Source: Chrysomallon squamiferum
Taxonomy: Eukaryota > Mollusca > Gastropoda > Neomphalida > Peltospiridae
Reading direction: 5' to 3'
DNA length: 64,000 nt
NCBI GenBank assembly: GCA_012295275.1
Contig: CM022667.1
Span: forward strand, 13,602,056 to 13,666,055
Positions 24,368-35,455 of the stretch are shown here, in pieces. The number at the start of each line of letters is the position of its first letter. The stretch's first letter is position 1. The notes under the pieces are model-generated. The model was not told where the DNA came from. It did not search any database and saw only the letters and a program-made list of their open reading frames with translations. Both the position numbers and the translations under genes were made by a program.

Positions 24368-25970
24368 ATTATTCGTAATACCTTATAATCCCATTTAATG
24401 TCAGGAAAATACAGCTAGCTGTGTGGTAGTGATAAATGATTGCAGAGGAGGCAATGGCCAAAGGTAATTAACTCTAGTTTACTAGCCTTTACAATAAAAC
24501 CGAGATACAAAAAAAACAGTCTTTTCGATTCAAGCGTCATTTCAACCACGAGGGGAAAACATTTACTTGCTTTTTTCATCCATTGCCATCCAGCTTTTTT
24601 TCAATTAGAAAAACGGCTGATATCGTCTGAAAAAAGAAAGAAAATGAAAGTGTCTGCCCAGAAAAATGTAGGCAGATCGAAGCGGAGGATCAACCAACCT
24701 TGTCGTTGTTTGACAACCGAGCCGCTTCAACAGCGAGGACGAAGACAAAGGGCCATGGATGATTCCACGATTGTTTCAAAATGGAACGACAGGTGGGAAA
24801 CGGTCAGTCGGATACTGGCAATTTTAACTTGAGTACGTAGATATTTTGCCTCCGTCATTAATATTCGGCACATTTGACAAGATAGGGCTCAATGTACCGC
24901 AAAAATGTCGGCAAACAAATCTGGATGCGGAACATGTTGACGTGTGTAAGTCCAGACAGGAAATGGAAGCTAGTCAGGGTGGCGTAGGCGACCTCGTATT
25001 GAAGGAGGGAAAACTAGTGGTCAAAAACAGGGAAAAGGGAGGTTGTTTTACATCAGTCCACCCGTGGACGTCGGCTGTCATGATTTTTATGTGTGTTACT
25101 GGACGCTCAACAAATCTTGACTTTTTTTAACGGATATTAGGATGTTAGCCGACAGAAGCAGTTCATGGCCATTTTATGATGAACAATTCCGAATAAAATA
25201 CGTCAGACACACGGAAAATTAATTGTGGAGAGTTAACAGACAATGAGCTCTGGTTGCTGTCCATGTCAGGAATAGGGGGAACTGGAAAAGCTGGAGCACA
25301 TGACAAAGGTTCTGCTATGTCCACTATGGCCAGTTCCTGTGGATCACTTAGAACATTTCACTGCTTTCTTGTCATTACAGCAATTAGCCCCACCTACTAT
25401 AAAAACGTATATTAGTGGGATCAGTAGATGGCAAACATTAAGGGCGATGGGGTTTCTACAAGGTATTCTTATTTCATAATTCCTTGAAGGATGATGGAGG
25501 GGACATGCATGAGTACACACGTGCAACCCCATCATTTTCTCAATTTTGGAGAAAATTGTGGCTCCACTATCTATTATTTCTTTATTTCAGTTTGAAGCCG
25601 ATTTATTTGAAACCCTTTTCAAAATGGCGGTCTTTGCATTTTTACAGGTGGGAGAAATAATAGCCAAAACACCAGCGGACAATTCGAACAGAACATTTGG
25701 GGATATTGACTTCAAGATTAGAACTGAAGAAAAACGACCCTACCAGCTGAAACTTCTCATAAGGAAATCGAACAATGATCAAAGAGGTAATGGCTGTCTA
25801 CTGTATCTCCACAGTTTCGCAGATGAAAACGTCTGAAACTGTTGTAGTTATTCAGAGAGATTAATATTTGTATATATCGGCCTTATTTTTGCGATTTCTC
25901 GTGAAACTCAGATGCTAATCAGTTGTGATGCCAAGGTTCCCAGTCTGCAACTGCCCTAATTAAAGCATCT
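24368..25970 (+). mobile_element. Decayed tyrosine-recombinase (YR) element, copy 1
   Basis: About 1.6 kb shared with 35456-37020 at high identity. The plus strand has an ORF ending GRSKRRINQP...MDDSTIVSKWN (24440-24832). A segment at ~25270-25470 resembles the N-terminal SAM-like domain of integrase-type recombinases (LWPVPVDHLEHFTAFL, PPTIKTYISGIS). A segment at 25591-25836 resembles the start of the catalytic domain (LFETLFKMAVFAFLQVGE). The last two can be joined by an apparent intron (donor CAAG|GTATTC near 25462, acceptor TTTCAG near 25590). The usual catalytic Arg of FLRVGE is Gln, and the His-x-x-Arg and Tyr region is missing. The family (DIRS/Ngaro or Crypton-like) cannot be fixed without a search. 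No terminal repeats were found. Confidence 0.6.
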
Positions 25971-26297
25971 CTTACGATTTTTGCATTGTTTATGTTGACA
26001 TGTTTTTAGTAGAGCAGAAACACTGAAACTTTAATTAATTAATTTTAGCTCTTGAACTACGACTATTCCTGCTCTGAATTTTTAATTCATGAATTGCTCT
26101 TGACGACGAAACATTTTGATGAAGGAAGGAATAACTCTGTTTGAGACATCTATTTTATTTTAATCAACCAGTTCATAACTATCAGAATAATCATTGTTGA
26201 TTAATTACTGATTCATGAAAGATTTAAAAAAATGAATGAACTGATTTTGTTAGTTTCATTGTAACAGTAGCTGATTTGCATTCAATATTATAGAAAA
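25971..26297 (-). other. 3' flank of solo exon 4
   Basis: Begins at TTACGATTTTTGCATTG and matches the 3' flanks downstream of the other minus-strand type III genes (37.02-37.35, 39.35-39.69, 49.5-49.82 and 57.8-58.1 kb). It contains GAAACATTTTGATGAAGG and the words before the stop codon. This abrupt homology switch marks the right edge of the recombinase element. Confidence 0.55.
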
Positions 26298-26518
26298 TCA
26301 CATTGGTTTCTCACAAATGTAATTTTCTTTTTTAAAACAGAAAATATCATGCCATGTGTTTAAAGGAAAATATAACGTAACACTGTCCTGGTTACCGTTA
26401 CTACTGTGAGGTTCATTGGTTCCCGAATTGAAAAACATTGCCTGATTTCCGTCCTCCCAAACATACACGCCTTCTGTAACAACATCAGTCGGTCCGATGT
26501 ATAAATATTCATCTGTGT
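26298..26518 (-). pseudogene. Solo CTLD exon 4 (type III)
   Basis: An open 221-nt exon with a good acceptor (TTATTCAG) reads DTDEYLYIGPTDVV, WEDGNQ, NEPHSSNGNQDSV, TWHDIFC, NYICEKPM and then TGA. Two landmark residues have changed: the SW/NW tryptophan is Ser (FFNSG), and the second core Cys is Ser (NQDSV) while its partner IFC is kept. Just 5' of it (26.58-26.70 kb) the sequence is already the promoter-proximal flank normally found before exon 1. Exons 1-3 were removed by one deletion, and it cannot encode a lectin alone. Confidence 0.8.
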
Positions 26519-27024
26519 CTGAATAACAATAACAGAATTAATAAAGATACCAATGACAACAAAAACAGCGACAACCACAACAACAGCAATACGGATTGAA
26601 TATTGATTATCTTTCCAGTACAAGCAAATTCGAATAGAGAAGCCCACGATTTGAGACAATGTGTCTGGTTTTGTATTAATGAGAATGTTACAAATACCTG
26701 ATGACAAACAACATTAATTTTTCAACTCTGGCATACTATGCCATTTTGCTTTTTTGTATTACTGACAAAAAATCAATGAAATATTTTATAATGCAAATAA
26801 ATTAAATATATGTGTCCTTATATAACAAAGACGATTAAATAAACTGTAAAATCATAATTAGTAACAAGTTGTAATCAATTGTAGACATTTCAGTAGAACT
26901 TTGTGATATAATAAAAATGTTGGTTGGCTTTGAAAGGATTGATTCATATTTTCTGACATAACATAATCCCTCACGACACTGACTAGTAGAAAACACGTCA
27001 ACTAATATGCCGAAAACAAGTGTG

Positions 27025-27036
27025 TTTCACGTGAAA
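27025..27036. promoter_or_regulatory. TTTCACGTGAAA palindrome, copy 1
   Basis: Perfect 12-bp palindrome with a CACGTG E-box core, preceded by GTGTG. The same site occurs at 41835-41846 and 52141-52152 in equivalent upstream sequence of type III genes. Transcription-factor binding is inferred only. Confidence 0.4.
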
Positions 27037-27686
27037 TCCATATAAATTCACGATAATTTGCATAAATATCACACGTTCTTTTTGTGTTATCCATGTGTTT
27101 ATTGTTCGAAAAAAGTCCACGAGATTTAAGATATCAATAGGTTTATCCTTCATAGGCATTTCAAATCTATGAGGGTTCCATATATAACTCATGTTCCTTC
27201 ACAAGGTACATTGCGTCCAGATAAGACCTACCAATGCAGTGCAAGTTACTTTTTTCTGAGATGGTTGATGTGTTTTCGTCCACTGAAACATGATCTGTGA
27301 AGTATTTTACTCTAAACCGTTTTATATACTCGTTTAATATCTGTAGAATCTTTGAGATATAATTAAGACGTTTGAGCTGATTAATGTTATAAATGAATTA
27401 ATGAGTGAAATTTATTAATGCTCGAAACATGCTTAAAAAAATGCATACCTCTCGAACTCATAAAAAGTTTTATTTTATATATATTTCATATATGTTCGTT
27501 TAAAACTATACGAGTAACTCAGTGTTTATGTTGTCAAATGACTGAAAGGAATAACAGTTTCTCCGTACATTACGAAGTAAAAATTACAATGAAATTTGTT
27601 GAGATACGAATTCGTAAATTATTTCATATCAGTGATATCAAGATATCTTGATCTGCAACTGGAAATAATTAAGTTAACAGCTAAAA

Positions 27687-27754
27687 ATGAGAACCTTTCT
27701 CATCAAAGGAATCTGGGTTTTGGATGTCCTGTTCTATTGTAAAACTGAAGAAAA
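27687..27754 (+). pseudogene. Orphan type II signal-peptide exon
   Basis: Full-length 68-nt exon 1 (MRTFLIKGIWVLDVLFYCKTEE) followed by GTATTC. The last exon base is A instead of G. A (GA)n tract starts 15 nt downstream. The only related sequence further on is a truncated PAN-exon start at 28161-28214, so no complete gene follows. Confidence 0.7.
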
Positions 27755-27772
27755 GTATTCATGAATTTGTTG

Positions 27773-27826
27773 AGAGAGAGAGAGATAGAGAAAGAGAGAG
27801 AGAGAGAGATAGAGAGAGAGAGATAG
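27773..27826. repeat. (GA)n microsatellite
   Basis: Interrupted GA repeat in intron 1 of the decayed type II copy. Homologous GA/CT tracts occur at 43041-43128, 44048-44152 and 38396-38488. Confidence 0.9.
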
Positions 27827-28160
27827 TGTTGCTACATGCATTATTATTGTCATCATCATCATCATCACAAATGATAATTTTCAAAATCTAGTTATTAAAT
27901 TTGTAATATTGCTGTGCAAATCAAGCTCTTGTTATTAGGTTTTTGCTTAGTATATTGATTATGTTTTCGTTCTTTTGTTCCAATGTTGTATTTTTCTTCA
28001 GAAAAATCTAGGAGTAAAAGTGTGGTTAAAATTGGGATATGAGCCTCTGTTTTGAGTGTAAAAGTAGATACATATTTATATTAAGAGGTAAGTAGAAAAT
28101 ATGTTTGGAACAGCACACACACACACACACAGAGATATTAACCAGATGTTTTATTATTGT

Positions 28161-28214
28161 TGGTCCATCTGTTCACCTATTTGGTTTAGAAATCTAAATT
28201 ATAACGATGTCGAG
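28161..28214 (+). pseudogene. Truncated type II PAN exon start, acceptor lost
   Basis: Reads SIC/CSPIWFRNLNYNDVE-like sequence ending GTCGAG|GTAATT. The acceptor of the sister copies (ATTGTAG) has become ATTGTTG, so it is no longer a valid AG site. It ends where the sisters at 34773-34824 and 44520-44571 end, so all three descend from one truncated exon. Confidence 0.6.
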
Positions 28215-28622
28215 GTAATTATGTAATGAAATAAATCAGTGAGTGTGTTATATTTTCATTTAGGTGAATGGTAGTGATTTAAAACTGAATTTTTCTTTTT
28301 TTAATTTTTTTTTTCATTATTAGTTTCAAATTTAAAACTGTATGGAAATTGTCTGAAATCAATGAACAGTCAAACGGTAGCAGCAACAGCGACAACAATA
28401 ATAATAATAACAATACTAATAAAGATAAAGAAGAAAAAACAAAATAATTAAAACAGTGCAAAATAAAATATGTAAATGCGAAGAACATACATATGTTACA
28501 CATATGCTATAACAAAGCTTTTGTTCGATTTAAGTCGTTTTTATCGAATCACTTCTACAACAAAAATTCACCTTCCTTGTCAAAATAATAAACGATTTGT
28601 TATTTAGTTATTTATTTATTCA

Positions 28623-28683
<61 letters not shown>

Positions 28684-29148
28684 GATTGATTGATTGATTG
28701 ACTGATTGATTCTTATATTTATTTACGTATTTATTTATTTATTTTTATTTCATTTTTTTTTTCATTTCAATTTTATCCACACACACGAAATATATCATGA
28801 GTTTATAGTGTATTTAATCCCCTCTGTTATTATGTAATCACATATATTTCATAAATAAACAATTAGAGCGAGCGATATTGACTTAAATTGTAAAATATTT
28901 CATTGACTATTTTTCAGTATATTTTTCTGCACATAATACAAAAAAGAAAAACAATAACAAATAAATAAATATATAATGGTATCGTATTTCCGAGATCTAT
29001 TGGGGTTTACTATTTTCAGGCATTTGATAATTCTCTTGTTAACACAACACCAAACATATCGACTGAAGTTGTGTGCATCTATACTCGAATTTCATTCTGT
29101 TGGAAAGGTTATCAGTATTTAATACGAACCAGCTTAAGCAAGACACAG

Positions 29149-29206
29149 TATAGTACGAATTATTATACTGGTCAGTTTGGGTGAATTTCGTTCATATTTG
29201 CCAGAG
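29149..29206 (+). promoter_or_regulatory. Putative core promoter, type III gene
   Basis: TATAGTA at 29149-29155 lies about 25 bp before an initiator-like TCAGTTTG (29172-29179), leaving a ~33-nt 5' UTR to the ATG at 29207. The equivalent ACAGTTTGG lies 29-35 bp before the ATG in the genes at 41298, 51532 and 59780. The repetition supports it; activity is inferred. Confidence 0.45.
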
Positions 29207-29429
29207 ATGCACTACTCACCATTTATTTTGTTGGTAGCATTTGTAATCTGTAGCCACGGTAACGAGAGGTATGTAATATCTGAGTTTATATGTTGTTAAC
29301 TATATGTGAGGACAGAGATAAAATTTACAACAAAGATATTGCAATAGGAGAAATGTGTCGTTATAAAATCAAATCAACTTTTTATTGATTGATTGATTTT
29401 AATTTTATTAAAAAAATAATAATAATAAC

Positions 29430-29465
<36 letters not shown>

Positions 29466-29529
29466 TAATAATTTAATAACATTTTTAAGATAAAATTATT
29501 ATTTCTATTATTATTATTATTATCATTGA

Positions 29530-29577
<48 letters not shown>

Positions 29578-30779
29578 CATCATCATCATCATCATCATCC
29601 TCATCACAGATGCAAAAAGACAACGACGTGGATTAAAAATCCTAGTTTTAAGAATGTTGATATAACCAAGGCTCTCATATCTTCTGCTGAAAGAATAACA
29701 TCACAGGCGTATTGTGGGATACGATGCTTACATAATTCTTCCTGTGTTTGGTTTTCGTACAACGTGTATGGAACTTGTCGTCTGCATTATTTGAGATTTA
29801 TGAATCCAACAAGCTTTTCACTTTCACCTGGCTGGACGCACTTTTACCTTAGTGCAGGTACAAACACACACACGCACACACACACAAACACACGCACACA
29901 TACACATAAAAAATACCTTAAATTCATTAAACACACACACACACACAGACAATATTAATAATAAGAAAACAAAAACGTATTATTGTAAATATATTTGTAG
30001 GATTGTAAAGAAATTTATAGAACTATTCTTGTAACAAAAATTAGTCGATATATGACATTACTGTAAGGATTATTCTTAATTCTGAAAACGAATTACTATT
30101 TTAAAACTATAAAATTATTACAGGTTCCTGTCCAGTGGAAGATGGGTTTGTTTATCTGGACAAACTGAATCTATGTTTCAAAGTATTCACCGATCAGAAA
30201 AATTTTTCTGAAGCACGTGACGCCTGCAGTCAGATAGGTTCAAGACTGATTTCACTGGACACGGAAGAGAAAAACACAGCTGTTGGTAACTACATAGCAG
30301 CAAACTTAGGTAGGAACATAAATATTGATATACAACTACTACTACACTATAATCAACTATTTGATTTACTTTGACAAAAAAAACTTCGGTAATAAATACG
30401 GTATTTTTTTACCAGTTGTAAGTAAATGCATTTTCAATTAATCATTATTATTATTATTGTTATTATTATTATTGTTGTTGTTGTTGTTGTTGTTGTTTTT
30501 TTTCGTTGTCGATGTTTTTATTGTCGGAATTTTTATTATTTCTGTTATTATTATTCAGTCACAAATCTGTTTTTATACATCGGACTGACTGATGAAGTTA
30601 CAGAAGACGTGTATGTTTGGCAGAACGGAGTTCAGGCAGTGTTTTTCAGCTGGGCACCCGGTGAACCTCACAGTAATAATCTGAACGAGGACTTTGTTAT
30701 GTTACGTTTACAATGGAACACATGGCATGATATGACCGGTTCTACAATAGGAGATTACATTTGTGAGAAACCAATGTGA
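29207..30779 (+). CDS. C-type lectin, PAN plus CTLD (type III), one disulfide lost
   Basis: Exons: 29207-29268 (signal MHYSPFILLVAFVICSHG), 29610-29857 (PAN, CKKTTTWIKNPSF, YCGIRC, SSCVWFSYN), 30124-30309 and 30559-30779. Together they make 717 nt, 238 residues, with all junctions AG/GT and phases 2-1-1. The CTLD keeps SCPVEDGFVYLDKLNLC, ARDACSQIG, LISLDTEEKN, YIGLTDEV, WQNG, GEPHSN and YICEKPM. The second and third core cysteines are both replaced: NEDFVML for NEDCVML, and WHDMTGS for WHDVACS. This removes precisely one disulfide partner pair while the ORF stays open. WENG is WQNG. The gene may be functional with an altered loop, or under relaxed constraint. Confidence 0.85.
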
Positions 30780-32344
30780 TCTTCTGTATTGCAGATGACA
30801 CTAACAAAACCAGTTCATTCATTTTTTAATCTTTTACGATCCAGTAATTTATAAATTGTGTCGTCAATCATGATTATTATGACGATTCTGATGGTTATGA
30901 TGTGGTTGATTAAAATAAAATAGTTGTCTAAAACAGAGTTACTCATTCCTTCATCAAAATGTTTCATCGCCAAGAGCATTTCATGAATTAAAAATTCAGA
31001 GCAGGAATAGTTGTAGTTCAGAAGCAACAATTAATTAATTACATTTCTAGTGTTCCTGCTCTACTAAAAACATGTCAACTTAAACAGCAAAAAATGTAAG
31101 TAAATTATTTGTAACGTTGTCAGTTACTTCCGATTACTTTAAACGTAACCCGATGGTAAGTAGGAAATAATCAGCACTTGTTTCCATCATTTTATAATTA
31201 AATCAAACATTTAGTCAAGGAACGTTATTCAGAAGTAAAATAAATGTAATTAAACTTTGAAATCGTTAATGTCAAAAGAAACATGACAAATGGATGTAAA
31301 GAAAATTACAATTACAAACGATAGTTTATTTATTTACATATGGCAAAATAGAAAGTAGCAATGATGACCTTAGTAAAAGGTAGTAAATCGATACATACTG
31401 AAGCAAAGAAACAAAGAGAAACCGTGGAAAAACAAACATATCTGTTTCTAGTACTACAATTACAACTGCAACTACTACAAATAGTAATAGTACTACTACT
31501 AATAATCCATATTTTTATGGAAACATTATATTTTCTAATACAAGAACAAAAGTATATATGAAAAAAAAAAATGTATCCCATTATAGATGATTAATAATAA
31601 CGATAACAACATGAGCACCATGCATATATTGATGGAATATGTATCTTATCAAATTTATTTATTTATTCAAGCAGACATCCGAATAAATTTCATAATCGTT
31701 ACAGGTAAGAAAACACAACAACGACAACAGCAACCATAAAACAAGCGACACTAAATTAAAATAAATACAGGAGGAAAAGAAACACCAAAAAAAAAAAAAA
31801 AAAAAAAAAAAGAGAGAGAGAGAAAAGTAACAGAGAAAAATAATATTTGAAATACAATAAATTAATAAAATCACATTTCAGACAATTGAATGCGGTGAAA
31901 CCAAATATCGGTTTACATTGATTCATACATTTACACCTCTATCTGCATGATTAAAAATTAAATTTCAAGCAAGAACTGTGAATATAATTATTTGCTGTTT
32001 TGTTTGTTGAGATGTTTGTAGATATAACGGTACCATATTCTATGTAATAAAAATGTATTTAGTAAGTACATTTATTGATTATCAGTTACAATCAAATGGT
32101 TTTGAATGTAGTCATCAAAAATTAAACTAAATGTTTTGAGCGTAAAGCTGTTCTGTTGACATTTTTTATGTCGTTATTTTTCCCCATTCTCTGAGTTTTT
32201 GCTAAAGTATTTTTTGACGGTTTTGGTTATTTAGATGCTATTAGAACTCATATTTGATACTCATTATTAGCCAAACTTTCACATAGTTTCATTTGTTATA
32301 TTATGGTGAACTGACAGTTATAAGTAGAAAACTTTACAGTTAAA
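30780..32344. other. Intergenic: 3' flank, A-rich DNA, type II upstream block
   Basis: 30.78-31.3 kb is type III 3' flank. 31.3-31.9 kb is A-rich with a poly(A)-(GA) run at 31790-31822. 31.88-32.34 kb is another copy of the type II upstream module, leading to the exon-1 scrap at 32345. Confidence 0.5.
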
Positions 32345-32371
32345 ATGAAAAGCTTTCTGATCTGTCGTTAT
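32345..32371 (+). pseudogene. Type II exon-1 scrap fused to type III intron
   Basis: ATGAAAAGCTTTCTGATC starts like a type II signal exon (MKSFLI) in the right upstream context. After about 27 nt it switches to GTTATAAAATAAAACC-type sequence found in intron 1 of type III genes (compare 29355-29380). It marks a recombination junction between subfamilies. Confidence 0.55.
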
Positions 32372-32421
32372 AAAATAAAACCAAACTAAATAGAAATTAA
32401 CTTTTCATTGTTTTTCTTCTT

Positions 32422-32427
<6 letters not shown>

Positions 32428-32504
<77 letters not shown>
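32428..32504. repeat. (AAT)n microsatellite
   Basis: About 25 AAT units within the fused intron-like sequence. Confidence 0.95.
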
Positions 32505-32505
<1 letters not shown>

Positions 32506-33690
32506 TTTAAAAGGAAAAGTTATATTTATCTTATACAAAATAAAAGTGTATACGAAAATAAAAATAAATTCGCCTTCTAGAAACAGGAGAAACATTCACA
32601 TATTCACTTCTAGTAGGAAATTAGAATTATATAAAATGTATTTACTTCAGCAGTCTTCCGAGTTAATTGCAGATATCTGAGTTAAATTGATTTATATATC
32701 TTCAGAGGTAAAAACTCTACAACAATAACAATAGCAAAAACAAATTACACTAAAGAAAAATAAATTAAAATAAATAAAGCAGCATCAACCAACATAAAAA
32801 AAATAATAATAAAAAAACAAAACAAAAAAAAAAACATCCATGAATAAAGAAGCAAATAAAAAATTTAATAATTGGATTTTAAAAAAATAATCATAATAAA
32901 AAATATAAATACATGAACAAAAAATAATAATAAAAACGAGCAAACTAAGAAAGAAACAAACAAAAACAACAACAAAAAAAAAAAAAAAATTAATAAATAA
33001 AAGGCAAAACAACAACAGCAACGGAAAACAAGGAAGGAAAGAAATTCCCATAACCAGTATAAAATTACATTTGATGCAACTGACTGCTGTCAAACCAAAT
33101 ATCGGTTTACACTGATTCATTGATTTTCTATACATTTACACCTCTTTCTGCATGATTAAAAATTAAATTTCAAGCATGAACTTTGAATATAGCTCACTTG
33201 CTCTGTTGTTTATTAAAATATCTGTAGTTATAACAGTACCATATACTATATAACAAATGTATTGAGTAAAATTATCATTATCATGGCAAAGAAGCTGTTC
33301 CTGTTGCAGTTGTTACTTTTGTTGTCCCTGATGCTGATGTTCTTTTAGTCGTTGTCATCCTGGGGATCTGTTTCGTACTTTCATTTATTGATTATCATGA
33401 TTAAAAATTAAATTCCAGTTGTGAGTTTTGAATACTAATGACTTGCTCTGTTGTTCATTGAAATATATGTAGTTATAACAGTACCATATACTACATAAAA
33501 AATGTGTTTTCTGTGTATCATCATTAACAACAAGTTAGAAATTATTAATTTTTCTTGTGTTTATTTATTCATTTTACATTTTTTATTGTCATGGGCACCA
33601 ATACTATATAAGAAAAAAATAGTCACTATAATAATTACCATAATATTAATCACGATCGTTGATATCAACAGAGTAAAGCTGACAGCACAC
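32505..33690. other. A-rich intergenic with type II upstream modules
   Basis: The part to 33.05 kb resembles the A-rich block at 2.4-2.7 kb (TCCGAGTTAA, GAGGTAA, CATCAACCAACAT). A further upstream module lies at 33075-33262 and a partial one at 33395-33506. No exon follows either. Confidence 0.5.
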
Positions 33691-33699
33691 AACCGTGAA

Positions 33700-34264
33700 A
33701 TATAGAAGTATGCACTAATATTTATTTAATCACCACACACAAACGTGTACTGAATATAGCAGTATGCACGAATGTTTATTTAATCACCACACACAAACGT
33801 GTACTGAATATAGCAGTATGCACGAATATTTATTTAATCACCACACACAAACGTGTACTGAATATAGCAGTATGCACTAATATTTATTTAATCACCACAC
33901 ACAAACGTGTACTGAATATAGCAGTATGCACGAATGTTTATTTAATCACTATACACAAACGTATACTGAATATAGCAGTATGCACGAATGTTTATTTAAT
34001 CACCACACACAAACGTGTACTGAATATAGCAGTATGCACGAATATTTATTTAATCACTACATATACAGTAAAACGTGTACTGAATATAGCAGTATGCACG
34101 AATGAATATTTAATTAATCACACACACAAACGTGTACTGAATATAGCAGTATGCACGAATGTTTATTTAATCACCACACACAAACGTGTACTGAATATAG
34201 CAGTATGCACGAATATTTATTTAATCACCATACACAAACGTGTACTGAATATAGCAGTATGCAG
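33700..34264. repeat. 54-bp minisatellite, about 10 units
   Basis: The word TGCAC recurs at 33711, 33765, 33819, 33873, 33927, 33981 and 34035, exactly 54 bp apart. Units of 60, 57, 54 and 54 bp follow. Each unit holds AAACGTGTACTGAATATAG and TATTTATTTAATCAC. Units differ by a few substitutions. An inverted array of the same monomer lies at about 56320-56620. Confidence 0.92.
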
Positions 34265-34287
34265 ATAAAATAATACCATCCAGATAA

Positions 34288-34335
34288 AGAAAGACACAGT
34301 ATAGTACGAATTATTATACTGGTCAGTTTGATTGA
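34288..34335 (+). promoter_or_regulatory. Orphan type III core promoter
   Basis: AGACACAGTATAGTACG, ATTATACTGG and TCAGTTTG match the promoter at 29140-29180 nearly base for base. No signal exon follows: it is fused on the left to the minisatellite and on the right to type II-like intron sequence. Confidence 0.55.
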
Positions 34336-34670
34336 AATTATTATTATCGTCATCATAGTTATCATCGTCATCATCATCATCATCAATCTGGTTGTTAAAT
34401 TTCACATTGTCATATTGTCTAACCCTTTGTTTTCAAGTTTTTGCGGAGCATTTTGATTCTGTTTTTGTTCTTTGTTTCTATGTTGTTGTTCTTTTTTTGG
34501 AGGGGGGTTTTGTGGGTTTTTTTCAGACAGATGCAGGAGTAAAAGTCACGTGTTGTTCAAATTAGGATATCAGTCTCTATTATCATTCTAAAAATACATG
34601 TGGTTCTCCAGAAATATTTCCTACTTAATATTTGGATTAAGAGGTAAGTAGGAAATAGTTTTGGAGAAGT

Positions 34671-34671
<1 letters not shown>

Positions 34672-34741
<70 letters not shown>
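34672..34741. repeat. (CA)n microsatellite
   Basis: About 34 uninterrupted CA units, 30 bp before the mini-exon at 34773. The homologous tract at 44432-44494 occupies the same position relative to its mini-exon. Confidence 0.95.
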
Positions 34742-34745
<4 letters not shown>

Positions 34746-34772
34746 TATTAACTAGATGTTGTATTATTGCAG

Positions 34773-34824
34773 ATGCATCCGTTCGCCTCTGTGGTTTAAA
34801 AATCTAAATTTTAACGATGTCGAG
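34773..34824 (+). pseudogene. 52-nt PAN mini-exon with intact splice borders
   Basis: After TTATTGCAG the sequence reads RCIRSPLWFKNLNFNDVE and ends GAG|GTAATT. It is the first 17 codons of the type II PAN exon, cut at a word that is itself a good donor. It would preserve AG and GT borders but end in phase 0 rather than 1, so it does not fit exon 3. No linked coding exons. Confidence 0.55.
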
Positions 34825-35455
34825 GTAATTATGTAATTAAATAAATCAGTTAGTGGGGGTATATTTTCATTTACGTAAATGATAATCATTTAGAACTGAT
34901 TTTTGGTTTTGTTTTACAATTTTATGAGTTTCAAACCTAAAGCTGTATCGAATGTGTGTGATATAATTGAACAGAGAAACAGCAGCAGCAAGAACAACAA
35001 CAATAATAATATAGTTAAAGAAGTAAAAACAAAATAATTAAAACAAAACAAAATATCTAACTGCAAAGCATATGCATCTGTTACACTGCTATAGCAACGC
35101 TTTTGTTCGATTTAAGTGTTTTTTATCAGATCACTTCTACAACAAGAACAGACTTTCCTTGTAAAACGAACAAACGATTATTTATTTGTTTATTTATTTA
35201 CTTATTTTTGGTTTGTTTAACGAGTTGTTTTTGTTTTGTTTTATTAAATTTTATTTCAATGTAGTTCATATAACGAAACAGCCGATCGAACTATATTTGT
35301 ATTGCTTTTTGGATTTCAACAGAGAAGTATTATTATACAATTATCTTTCACTTAAAAATGAATAATTGAAAATGAAAAACTGTAGATTACCATTCGAAAC
35401 GAATGCGAATTCTTTATACACGTTTCTGTGTCTGACGTTTGGTGTTAGTACAGAT
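34825..35455. other. Intergenic after mini-exon
   Basis: Parallels 28.22-28.75 kb and 44.58-44.95 kb (shared ATAAATCAGT, GCAACGCTTTTGTTCGATTTAAG). Ends in the block that borders the recombinase element. No exon. Confidence 0.5.

Larger units (their letters stand above)
26519..29206. other. Intergenic: lectin 5' flank, type II relics, microsatellites
   Basis: 26.58-27.3 kb is duplicated type III upstream sequence (also at 41.4-42.2 and 51.6-52.5 kb). 27.6-28.25 kb carries type II relics listed separately, and 28.5-28.8 kb holds (ATT)n 28621-28683 and T-rich sequence. 28.9-29.2 kb is 5' flank of the next gene. No complete gene. Confidence 0.5.

Noticed and set aside
24846-25130. Second ORF in the recombinase element (94 residues)
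   Set aside because: The matching stretch in copy 2 (36.0-36.2 kb) is not open, and the sequence resembles no domain I know. I left it inside the element.
33700-34264. CRISPR-like regular array
   Set aside because: The whole 54-bp unit repeats with no unique spacers, in a eukaryotic setting. It is a minisatellite.
34557-34742. Cys-Val repeat ORF
   Set aside because: Translation of a (CA)n/(TG)n run.
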